Below are positions 11,263 through 21,020 of a stretch of 64,000 nt of DNA, piece by piece; position 1 is the stretch's first letter; the number at the start of each line of letters is the position of its first letter. The notes beneath the pieces were generated by a model, which ran no database searches, was not told the origin of the DNA, and saw only the letters and a list, made by a program, of their open reading frames with translations. Source of the stretch: Thalassia testudinum (Eukaryota; Streptophyta; Magnoliopsida; Alismatales; Hydrocharitaceae); contig JAZHRO010000063.1 in assembly GCA_037157565.1 (NCBI GenBank), forward strand, positions 11,328,001 to 11,392,000. Reading direction: 5' to 3'. Both the position numbers and the translations under genes were made by a program.

Positions 11263-11715
11263 CCAGGCTTAGCTAGTTGATAGCAGTAGCAAACAGTGAT
11301 CAAGTAGAGCTTCCATGAACTGTCTTAAGCTAGGAAGAGTTGGGTTCAGTTGAGTAGAGCTGGACTGAGCTGCCATCTAGCTGAGGTGAAATGAATGTAG
11401 CTAAAATGAGCTGGACCTAGCTAGCTAGAACTAAAATGAGCTAGAATCTAGCTGAAATGAGCTGGATTCAGCTAAAATGTAGTTGAATTGGGCTTCTCCT
11501 TCATCTTCTACCTTTCTCAATGCCATGGTTTGCAGGATATTATAATTCTGTTCATCCTTGACACTGAAATAAAGATGTAAAAACATCAAAACAATGCAAT
11601 GCACGCCTATCTTAGGAAATTCCTAAATGCAACCTAAACCCATAATGCAATGTGCAAAATGTAAGAGCTAGATGTGTTTTTAGGCATAATAGTGATGATA
11701 AACTAACGTTTATCA

Positions 11716-13090
11716 CACCCCCATGCTTTTTCTTTTGCTAGTCTCTTAATAAAACTAAATTTCGCAAAAATGATTTTGGGAAAACTAATAATTTTTTTTT
11801 ACTTTTGCGGAAAACATTACTATGGGACTTTGGTTGCCTGAGAATAAGGAAGCTATGGGATTTGTTAAGGATAAAACATCATGATTCATCTTTGGATCCA
11901 AGGGTTAGATTAATCAGGACTAATGTATCCTTCAAGAATTTGACTAATTAACCCTTTTCTAATTCAAATAATGCAAAATTATTTTCGTGGTTAAGACCTC
12001 CTTGGCTCATGAACCTGATCCGCAACATGCATAATTATGAAGAATCAAGTGTCAGTGCTTGTGATTTGCTAACATTTTTGGGATAACATATTTATACAGT
12101 TCTATTTTTGAAATTTTTTTCTGACTATTTTTGTTTATTTGCTCCCCCATGCTTTGCCCCAAATCAATCCTAATATAGATATGTCGAGATCATTCTTCCC
12201 ATTACCAATCCTCGAGGGGCTCTGGCGTCGGTACTTCAAGATAGCACCATCCAACACACTCCCCAGGAACTCACAACCCCAAAACACAAAGCGATGTAAA
12301 GGGGTGCTCTAGGAGAACTTAAGCTCTTGCTCTGACGCTATGGTAGAGCACCGTCCAAGATACCTAAGTCACAAAACGTGCCTCAATGCTCTGTCTAAAG
12401 ATATCGAATGTAGATATAGAGCAGCGTCGAGGTGGTAACATGTTAGCATCATGCCCTCAAAAGAAGTATTTTCCTCCTCGACGGTGAGAACTCACACCAA
12501 TCATCTCCCTCGAACTTTCACCAAGGCCAAAATAAGGGGCTTTTTAAATATTTAAATGTTTTTGGGCTTGGGTTGTGTTGGCTTTGTGTGTGAAATGTTT
12601 GACACAAGATTTTCAAAAGAGATGCAAGTTTTTGGATCAAGAGCTAAGCCAAGTGCTATCCAAGTCGCTAACTAAATCAGGTTACCCGAGTTATCAAGTG
12701 TTTAGAAGGAATTTTTCAAAGGATACCTGATCTACTCTAAGTTTGATAGACCTGAAAATTATAGCAAATGGATCTACTTATTTGTCCCTAGTTTGTTAAA
12801 GATTAAAACCCAAAGTGTACCTTTTTGAAATTAAGTCTCAACCTTAGTACTGAGTTTTCAAAATTTTCTCAAAAAGTGTTTTATGTTTTTTTTTTTATGA
12901 AGAATGCATGCAAAATAATATATATATATATACTCACGCATAAAGAAGGGAAAAGATATCACGTGAGTGAAAAGGTCAAGATCAGGATGGACAAAACCTG
13001 GGTAAAGAAAGAAAAAAGGAAGGCAGGAAAGCCATCGGTTACCTCCCACCTAAGGCTATCTTTAACACCTTTTCAGCTAGCCGTAGGGTG
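11716..13090 (-). other. 3' non-coding region of element B
   Basis: Homologous throughout to C 56708-58090. Shared blocks are CCCCCATGCT...TTTGCTAGTCTCTTA, the CCTCGAGGGGCTCTGGC...TTCAAGATAG block (12217-12245), the CTCGACGGTGAGAACTCA block (12477-12495) and the block just before the coding remnant. No reading frame is supported. 12919-12935 is a short TA microsatellite. Confidence 0.6.
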
Positions 13091-14257
13091 CAGCACGATT
13101 GATGGAAAATCATGAAGGAAATTGGACAGTTGAATGCCCTCATTGAATAGATCTTCCACATGGTCCTCGGAGAGATAAGAAGTTGAAATAAGGGGACTTA
13201 AAGTAGAAGGAAAAATAGAAAGAGAACCAGAGTCTGGCCAAGGTTGCATGTCTGGATACAGGCCAGGCTCGGGGGGATCAGGTGGCAGGTCTAAGGGAAA
13301 GTGAGAGTTAGGATTGTCAAGGGTAAGGGCGAGAATGGCTAGTGAGGTTAGGGTGGGAGGGTGAGGTGAAATCAAAGTGGATGGGTATGGTAATAAGTCT
13401 GAATTATTTGTCTTCAACCACTTGTTCTATTTCAAACTCCGAATCATCGACAAAATCATTTTCCAAAGTGGTCAAGGTAGAACAAGACTCAACAAGCATT
13501 ATTTCTTCTACCAAATTATCTTTTTCAGTATCTGAGTCCTTAAAGAAATCATGATCACAAAATCTCCTGGAAAATTTGAAAATATCCAAGGTAATAGTGT
13601 GGCCATCGCAAGTAATGTCCATTTTGCCTAAATGACAATTAATATTAGCTTTTGCAGTGGCGAGAAAAACCATCCTAGGATGATAGGGACATTTTTCAGA
13701 GCTTCAGGTACCTCAATGTCAAGGACTAGAAAATCTACAGGAAAGACACAATTCTAAACCTAGACAAGCACATCCTCGACAATCCCCTTAGATTTAATTG
13801 AACATCAGTCTGCTAATTGTAGAGTGACTTCAATAGGCTTTAGATCACCGATCTTAAATTCCTCAAATAAAATAGTAGGGATGATATTGACAGATACACC
13901 TAAATCAAGGAGGGCGCGGTCAAAAGTTGTGCTATCAATGATCACAGAAATGAGAGGTGCACCTGGGTCTTTCATCTTAGGAGGCAGCTTGCTCTGAATG
14001 ACAAAGCTTACTGTCTCAGAAAGATGTATTGTACCTAAATTTTTTGTTTGCCCTTTCAAAGTACAAATATCTTTCAAAAATTTGTCATAGGCAGGGATAT
14101 ACTTGATTGCATCTAGGAGAGGGATATTAATCTGAACTTGCCCGAATAAATCCATGAGTTCCTCAATTGTAGGCTCAATCTTTTTTCTTTTGTTGGTAGT
14201 AGAATGTAGCGCTTGAGAGAAAGGAATGGCAAATTTGCCTTTTAAATCTTTTTCTTT
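13091..14257 (-). pseudogene. Gag C-terminus/protease remnant of pol-less element B
   Basis: Minus sense from 14257: a gag C-terminal segment (PTIEELMDLFGQVQINIPLLDAIKYIPAYDKFLKDICTLK), typical of Athila-type gag. It is followed by a retropepsin-like region with DLGVSVNIIP (family consensus DLGASVN), the catalytic Asp retained and the usual Ala replaced by Val, then the FLATAKANINCHLGKMDITCDG block that normally follows protease. An acidic/proline-rich tail ends near 13091 with SNFLHDFPS. RT, RNase H and integrase should come next but the sequence passes directly into the 3' non-coding region. The C copy (58100-58954) has the same architecture and the same tail. Stops near 13800 and frame changes near 13675 and 13410 break the frame. 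The apparent N-terminus of the longest frame (14258-14494) is antisense LTR, not gag. Confidence 0.75.
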
Positions 14258-14405
14258 AAATAAAGATGTAAAAACACAAAAACAATGTAATGCATGCCTA
14301 TCCCAAGAAATGCCTAAATGCAACCCAAAATCATAATGCAATGTGCAAAACCTAAGAGCTAGATGTGTTTTAGGCATAATAGTGATGATAAACTGACGTT
14401 TATCA
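14258..14405 (-). repeat. 5' terminal fragment of a B-type LTR, minus orientation
   Basis: 148 bp nearly identical to 11567-11715, including the terminal hairpin TGATAAAC/GTTTATCA with loop of 4 at 14386-14405. It abuts the gag remnant on the left. Confidence 0.8.
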
Positions 14406-14987
14406 AAATTAGAGTTTAAGAAGCTGTTAAGGAGAAGGAAGGACCCTTCTTCAAGTTCAAGAGCTACTGAGTTCGGAGCGAAGGCTACTTTCATATACGC
14501 GGAGATTCTTCTTCTTCAACTTTATCTTTTTGTATCAACTTTTTGTCGCAAGCATTCTTCTATTGTTGATTTTAAATGTTTCAGCAATACAACAAGTCAT
14601 TTCACCTTTCAATTGTGTGTTTTTAAGTCAAGTAGTTGTTCCTTACTTTAGTGCACCCACTCTTCCATTCTAATTACCTTAGGTGCACTTGCCTAAGGTA
14701 AGTTTAGAAAGGAACACTTCATTCTTGCCACTTAGGTATAATTGTGTTTCACATTTCTATTACCCAATTATTCCTTTCGAAACCCTAAAAACAACAAAAC
14801 AAAATTATAAGAAAAAGAAGATTCTAGTTTTTGCAAGAGAGAAAATATTTTTTGAAAACTAACATTGCCTCCTTGGACGACCCTAAATACTTCACCCTAT
14901 CTAGGTTATAAATTTAAAAGTTAATCGAATTTACACGCTGCAACAACTAAAAACTCACCTTTCACAAACCGTGTATTTTTCAAATCA
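14406..14987 (+). repeat. 3' part of a B-type LTR, plus orientation
   Basis: Matches the reverse complement of B LTR 7620-8230: the TTCAAGTTCA..GAGATTCTTCTTC block, GTGCACCCAC, the CCTTAGG hairpin (14676-14699) and the TCTAGGTTATAAAT block. It ends in AAATCA at 14987. Its orientation is opposite to the fragment on its left, so the two do not form one simple LTR. Confidence 0.75.
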
Positions 14988-15130
14988 ATAAGCAACTAAA
15001 CGATTTGATTTTTCGCCTCTCTATGTTCGACATTTGGACTCACTATTCAACTATTCTTTTTAAAATTGATGTCTTAAGCGTACGCTACAACAAACGAGTT
15101 ATCTCAACGTGTTTTCCAACGTCAGCTCAC
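14988..15130 (+). repeat. L1-type LTR 3' end fragment
   Basis: Second copy of the 7507-7619 segment, continuing beyond it with CTCAACGTGTTTTCC. Element E's integrase begins (minus sense end) at about 15149. Confidence 0.6.
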
Positions 15131-15148
15131 AAGGGGAAGGATGCTATA

Positions 15149-15922
15149 TTTCAACCACTCCATGCGGAAACACCTTGGTGACTATGTAGGGCCCATTCCC
15201 AATGAGACTTGAGTTTTCCTAGAAACATTTTAAGTCTAGATTTAATAACCAAACTCGTTGGTTGGGCTCAAAAGTCCTCCTAAGAATATGCTTGTCATGG
15301 AAGACCTTGGTACACTCTTTGTATGCCTGAGAAGTTTCATGAGCTTCATTTCTAAGTTCCTCAAGCTCACTCAGTTCCAACAAGCATGCTTTGCCTGCCT
15401 TGTCCAAATCCATGTTCATATTTTAGATAGCCTAGAATGCCTTATGCTCCAACTCCACAGGCAAATGACACGCCTTCCCAGACACAATCCGAAAGGTAGA
15501 CATGCCCAAAAGGGTTTTATAAGCTGTTCTGTAAGCCCACAATGCATCATTCAAATTTTGTGACCAGTCCTTTCTGTCAGGCCTAACAGTTTTCTAAAGA
15601 ATTTTCTTTATCTACCTATTGGACACTTCAACCTGTCCACTCGTCTGGGGGTGATAGGAAGTTGTCACTTTATGTGTGACCCTCAGACTCTTGAGAAGGT
15701 AGGTAAAGTGTACACTCCAAAAATGTGGTCCCCCATCGCCAATATAGTCCTAGGGCAACCAAATCTAGAGATGAGATTGGCCTTAATAAACTTTAGGACA
15801 ACCGAATGATCGTTTGTCCTAGTCAGAATGACCTCTATCCACTTCGACACATAGTCGACTACCACCAAGATGTATTCATAGCCCTGTGATATTGGGAAGG
15901 GGCCTATGAAATCGATGCCCAA
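15149..15922 (-). pseudogene. Integrase remnant of element E (Athila-type)
   Basis: Contains [29 protein letters not shown], carrying the first catalytic Asp of the DDE core, then a broken middle. After that comes a C-terminal segment at 15219-15419 (MDLDKAGKACLLELSELEELRNEAHETS...) and, past a stop, IGNGPYIVTKVFPHGVVEI to about 15149. The second Asp region is altered ([11 protein letters not shown], where related elements have a SDGG-type motif). The C-terminus is cut by L1-type LTR sequence. Several stops and frameshifts make it inactive. Confidence 0.75.
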
Positions 15923-16330
15923 AACATCAAAATTTTCAACAGGTTATATCAGCTATTGGAGTATTTCATTCCTCCCCCCAATAGTTCCAGTCTGTTAACA
16001 TCAAATACAGGCCTTCACATACTTATGTGCATCCTTGAATAGTGAGGGCCACTAAAAGCCAGACTGGAAGACCTTAAATGCGATCTTCTTTGCACCAAAG
16101 TGTCCAGCACAATGAAGGGTATGACAAAACTTTAGGACACTCTCATGTTCCTCCTCTGGAACATACCTTTGCAAAACCTGGCCACTCCTAATCCTAAATA
16201 GTTTAGGTTCCTTCCAGTGATAATACTTAATTTAAGCCATGAATCGATCTTTCTCTTACTTATTCCAAGTATTGGGAGTCTCATCAGTGACCAAGTAATT
16301 CACAACATCCACAAACCAGGTAGATATCAG

Positions 16331-16747
16331 TTACACCCCCATAAGGGTCTCATCAGGGAAAGATTCCCGGATTTCACCTGATGGGGTTTCAATCTCTTGG
16401 GGAATTCTAGATAGGTGATCTGTAACAACATTTTTGGCTCCCTTCTTGTCTCTGATCTCAAGGTCGAATTCCTGAAGGAGCATAATCCACCTAAGCAGCC
16501 TCAGTTTGGTGTCTTTCTTGGTGATAAGATGTTTCACTATAGAATGGTCTGTATACACCACAACCTTGGGCCCCAGTAAATACAACCTAAACTTCTCCAA
16601 AGCAAAAACTACTACAAGAAGTTCCTTTTCAGTCACTGTGTAGTTCTGAGGGTCAGTTAAGGTCTTGCCTGCATAATAAAGTACATGACGTTTCTTGTCG
16701 ACCCTTTGACCCAAGACTCCTACAGCGTAATCAGACGCATCACACAT
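16331..16747 (-). pseudogene. RNase H segment of element E
   Basis: Begins at the RNase H start CDASDYAVG, followed by the [21 protein letters not shown] block, VVYTDHSIVKHLI and DHLSRIPQEIE. No RT precedes it. A 51-bp repeat of gag sequence lies immediately upstream (minus sense), so RT and protease have been deleted. The linking zinc-finger region toward integrase (15923-16330) is recognisable only in pieces. Confidence 0.8.
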
Positions 16748-16756
16748 GAGCTCAAA

Positions 16757-17287
16757 TGGGAGGAGTTAGGAGTCAGGTGGAATTGTTGAGTTTGAAAGGG
16801 TTGGGGTAAGGGTTGTCATGTGTGGAAAGGTTGTCATGTCGAGTTAGGGATGGCACGAGTACAACCTCTTCCGGGTGAGTGATTTCAAGTGAGGGATAGT
16901 TGGGTGACTCTTCCTCGGTGTAGATGAAAGTTGGGGTGGATGGGTTTTTGGAAGAAGTGACTACAGGAGTGGGTTCGGGTCTTGGTAGTTCCTTGCCACT
17001 CCTCAGAATAGTCACGGCTTGAACATGCTCCCTTATATAGATCCATTTCCCTTTAGGGTTCTTTGAAGTACTGGGAAGCTTCCCAGTCTCCCTTTCTCAC
17101 AGCCTCGACAAGGTGTCCTATTTGGTATTTCATCTCATTGATTGCTTTGTCATGAGATTGGATGATCATGTTTTGATTCTCTTGCATGGCCTTCAACATA
17201 GCCTTGAGCTCACCAATCTCAGAGGTCTTGGGTGGTTGGGAGGGGTTAGGAGTCTGGTGGAATTGTTGAGTTTGAAAGGGTTGGGGT
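16757..17287. repeat. 51-bp direct repeat, 480 bp apart, in element E
   Basis: 16757-16807 and 17237-17287 are the same 51 bases with two mismatches. The first copy sits exactly at the gag-to-RNase H junction. Confidence 0.85.
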
Positions 17288-18387
17288 CTAGCATTCCCTG
17301 GATTGGAGGAATTCCCTTGCCTCCATGAAAAGTTGGGGTGATTCTTCCATCCCTAATTATAAGCATTCGAGAAAGGGTTATTCCAAGGGTTAGGTCAGAA
17401 TCCTTGAGCGGCATTCAAATTTGCCTGAACCAGCTCAGGGAACTGATTTGCCATTGACAATCCACAGTTACGTGTGTATTGCATTGGCAAATGGAGCACA
17501 CCATAGAAGTCTGGACCTGAGAGGCATTTTGCATGAATTGGCTAGGGTTTGACATAAACTTCTCAGAGTTTTTATTTAATAATTGAATTTGATATGCTAA
17601 ATTTTGAGTGACCCCAACCTAATTTGCCTTTGCCTTCCTTTGAAGTATTGTAGGTTTTCTATCCAAATAAGAAGATGACAAGTGGATAGAATTTTCACTT
17701 AGTGTCTCAAATAGGTCCCAAGTTTCATCTTCAATCTTTGTGAGAAGGCTCCCGCACAAGCACCATCCACTGTTTGCCTGTGTTTTTCATTTAAACCAGT
17801 GTAGAACCTTTCTACAAGTTGCCATCTTGGCACCTGATGATGGGAGCATAAGCGTAACAAGTCTTTGAAGCGATCCCATGCATCATAGAATTTCTCCCTA
17901 TCTTGTTGAGCAAAACCTATTATTTCCCTCTTATAGTGATTAATTTTGCTCATGGGAAAATATTTCTTCAAAAACTCTCCCTTCAAGGCATCCCAAGTGT
18001 TCACTCTAGCATTTAGATTGTGATACCAATGTTTACCTTATCCTTAAGGGAGAAGGAAAAGAGGGTTCACATTTGGACATCATCAGAGACACCTTGCAGC
18101 CTCACAATGGAACAAACCTCAATGAAGTCCTCCAAGTGCCTGTAGGGATCCTCCTTAGTAGTACCATAAAATGAGGGAAATAGAGATATGATACTACTCT
18201 TGAATTCACATGGGTTATCTCTCCCAAGTCTTCTTAATGCATGGCCAGGTTGGTTGGTAAGAATAAAATAATCTCTCAAAAATCGTTGGTTTTCCACAAC
18301 CCTATTCTCTCTCTCTCTCTCCTCCCTCGGCCATCTCTCTTCTCTCTTGGTTGACTCTCCTAAGGATTCTTTCAGGTTCTGGATCAA
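16773..18387 (-). pseudogene. Gag of element E (Athila-type)
   Basis: Minus sense from 18387: a capsid-like region with PSFYGTTKEDPYRHLEDFIEVC (18067-18387); then TWDALKGEFLKKYFP, DAWDRFKDLLRLCSHHQVP and FYTGLNEKHRQTVDGACAGAF (17699-18004), all conserved Athila-type gag blocks. A helical stretch around 17100-17220 precedes a tail with ILRSGKELPRPEP (16773-17015), the usual gag/protease linker. Frameshifts and stops separate the pieces. The beginning of gag and any 5' LTR are missing, cut at the LINE junction near 18540. Confidence 0.8.
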
Positions 18388-18540
18388 TCATAAGTTGTCT
18401 CCTAAGGGATCGCCTCCTTAGCATGCACTATCAAATAAACACCAAGCAAACTAAATTTTGATTTATTTCTTTAATGCACGTTTAGGCTTGCAAAAGTAAA
18501 TTTCCTTTCAAAGGTAGCCAAAAAAATTTTGGCTAGTTGA

Positions 18541-21020
18541 CGAAAGGGATGTCATGGAGGTCATCCAAGAGTTCAATGTGGAAATTCAAGCGTGGAGTGA
18601 CTAAATAAGTCGTATCTTTTTCTTTTACTAAAGATATTTAGGGTAGAGAAGGTGTCGGATTTTAGACCCATAGCACTTTCGAATTCGATCTACTTAATAA
18701 TTAGCAAAGTGCTTGCAAACTGGCTGAGAGGGGTACTATCTGATTTGAACAGTCTTGTGCAGTCGACGTTCCTCCCAAATAGGTCACTTTAAGAATCTTT
18801 CATTATGGTGTAGGAGGTGGTGGCTAGATGGCACAGAAGGAAAAACAAAGCGTATTTGTGGAAGGTTGATTTTAGTAAAGCATATAACTCTGTTGCTTGG
18901 TCCTACTTATGGGAGATCTTCAAGCGATGAGGCTTTCCTCCGCTTTGGACCCAATGGATGAAAAGATGCATAGTCACTTCATCCTTCTCACCATTGGTTA
19001 ATGGGCGACCATGAGGGGTTTGGCTGCAGCCACAATGCGGAGTGCAACAAGGGTGCCCTTTAGCTCCTCTTATCTTTAACTTAGTCGTGGACATACTGGC
19101 TCAATTTACTTGTATGTTGGCTAGTGAGGGTTTGGTGAGGGGATATTCTATTTCCAGCTCTAGGGCTTTGGCACCAATTCTGCAATACGCTGATGGCAAG
19201 GTTTTTCTTGTTGAAGGAGGAAGGGATGAGGCGGAAACCCTCTCCACTTTGGTGAGCATTTTTGGAGAGATTTCGGGTCTTAGACTTAATGGAGCAAAGT
19301 CATCTTTGGTTTGCTTCGGTATGGCAGGCCAAGAGAGGGATATTGTCTCAAACATCCTACATACTCCGCTGGCTGCGTTGCCAATTAGATACTTGGGGCT
19401 ACCGCTAAGAGAAGGTAAACTAAAAAAGAGTGATTGGGCAATATTATTTGAGAAAGTCTCGGCTAAATTAGAGGGCTAGAGCAGTAGATTCTTGTCCAAG
19501 GGAGGGAGATTGATTCTCCTCAATTCGGTTATCACATCTATCCCCGTTTTCTTCTTCTCTATGTTCAGATCTCCGAAGGCGGTTTGGAAGAGGTTATATA
19601 TCATGAGGAAACAGTTCTTTTGGAAAGGTGTGAAGGCGGAAGGAAAATTCTTACACCCAGTGAAGTGGCAACACCTATGCAAACCTCACTCCAAGGGTGA
19701 GATGGGAATCTGATCTCTCAAGGAATTCAACGATGCCTTTCTACTAAAATGGGTAGTTAAACTGGCAAATGCTAAAGAGAGAAGGTCTGGCCTTAGCTGG
19801 TCATGGAGGCACACGACAGTTCGCAAGTTTAGCTGTGGGTTACCCCGCCTCGTCATCCATCTCCATTCTGGTGCTGTCTGGAAATGATGCAGGTCAACAT
19901 TTCTAACTTCGACCCAGCTATGGGAGACAAAAGGCATTTCAATGGTCAAACCTGGGCAGATTGAATGAGGCCTTTCCAAGGGCGTATGCTGCAACTCAAG
20001 ACAACATCCCTGTTGCTAATTGCTGGGATTTTGCAGCTGGAAGGTAGAATATTGCAGGGGCTGGTTTGCGCAAGGGCGGACACACGCAAGCCGAACAAGA
20101 GAGGCTGCTAGGAGACCTACTGTCTTTTTAACCAATGGACAAAGCAGATGGGTTTAGGTGGAAACATGGGCCATTCACCCCAGCCAAGGCATACAAAAAG
20201 TTGATAGCCTCATTGACTGCTGATCAATTAAGGGGGGAGATGGATTGCGTCAAGATTTGGTCATTGAAGATACCCTTGAAAATCAAAGTGTTCCTTTGGC
20301 TTTGTCGTTAGGACGGTCTTATCACCGATGAAATGAGGTCAAAAAGGATAGGGGTACCTCCCCAAAACTGCCCCTTGTGTACATTTCCCTCAGATGATAA
20401 GATGCACCTTTTCTCTTCGTGTTTGGTGACAGACCGTGTATGGAGGGACATATGTGGAGTTACTCTACCCACATGGGACAATTTGTGGCAATCCATCCTG
20501 ATGAAGGGAGGGGAGCAGGTGAAGATGGTGGACGTAATGTGGGGCATTGATTTAAATGCCGACGGCATGCCGTCGGCAAGGCCATTTCCGAGCAAGGGTT
20601 GTGCCGACATGAATAAAATGTCAATTTACAGGGATATCGTCGGCATGCCGTCGGCATGATCGGCATGCTAGCAAAATTGGTGCCCATGCCGAGGTTGCTG
20701 TTGATTTTTTTAATTACTTTTGCTATTTTTGTCGATATGCATCGGCATGCCCTCGACATGCCCACAGCATGCTCATCGGCATGTCCATCGAAAAACGGGT
20801 ATTTCCACGGCATGCTGAAATGTACACTTGGAATTTCATCGGCACAGCATCGAAATCGACATTTCGAACCTTGATGTGGGGTGTATGGCAGCTCGAAATG
20901 AAATTCTGTTTAATGGGGGTGTGTTGAATGTTGGGAGTATTGTAAAGGAGTGTTGGAGATTTGCTAGAGAGTGATGTGACTCCTTGTAACTTTATTTTTT
21001 TTTCATAAATAAATTGTTTC
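18541..21020 (+). pseudogene. LINE (L1-type) ORF2 remnant
   Basis: Pieces in order: VMEVIQEFN; FRPIALSNSIYLIISKVLANWLRG (about 18655-18730); VDFSKAYNSVAW (about 18865); QQGCPLAPLIFNLVVDIL (19045-); the RT active-site region reading YADGKVF, where LINEs have YADD, so one catalytic Asp is replaced by Gly; RYLGLPLREGKL; and a C-terminal zf-RVT-like region (CPLCTFPSDDKMHLFSSCLVTDRVW, 20390-20440). Coding similarity resumes at 20882 (AARNEILFNGG...) after a 329-bp insertion. The apparent 3' end at about 20985-21020 has a T-run and AATAAA-like sequence. Multiple stops and frameshifts make it dead; the 5' half (endonuclease) is missing. Confidence 0.85.
20545..20873. mobile_element. hAT-like MITE, 329 bp, inside the LINE
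   Basis: Flanked by identical 8-bp copies of ATGTGGGG (20537-20544 and 20874-20881). The LINE coding sequence is interrupted exactly here. Imperfect terminal inverted repeats: left CATTGATTTAAATGCCGA, right (reverse complement) CAAGGTTCGAAATGTCGA, 12 of 18 identical. The 8-bp TSD and CA..G start fit the hAT superfamily. No coding capacity. It is packed with CGGCATGCC-type words, including a 22-bp perfect palindrome at 20557-20578. Confidence 0.8.

Larger units (their letters stand above)
7620..11715 (-). repeat. 3' LTR of pol-less Athila-type element B (interrupted)
   Basis: In minus orientation it runs from TGATAAAC at 11715 to ACCATCA at 7620. It is preceded by a G-rich polypurine tract (11716-11725). 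Without the solo LTR and its extra TSD (1927 bp) it is about 2.17 kb, close to the 2.26 kb LTR of element C. Layout in minus sense: terminal hairpin, AGCT-rich tract, TTGGTGCCAA-type boxes, TATA-like CCTATTTATAT, then an R-U5 leader with the CCTAGG hairpin. Homology with C runs through the whole length, and the order of these blocks is the same. Confidence 0.8.

Noticed and set aside
14258..14494. N-terminal 79 residues of the open frame ending at 13805
   Set aside because: This part is antisense to LTR fragments (start of one LTR, R-U5 of another). Only 14257 downward is gag/protease.
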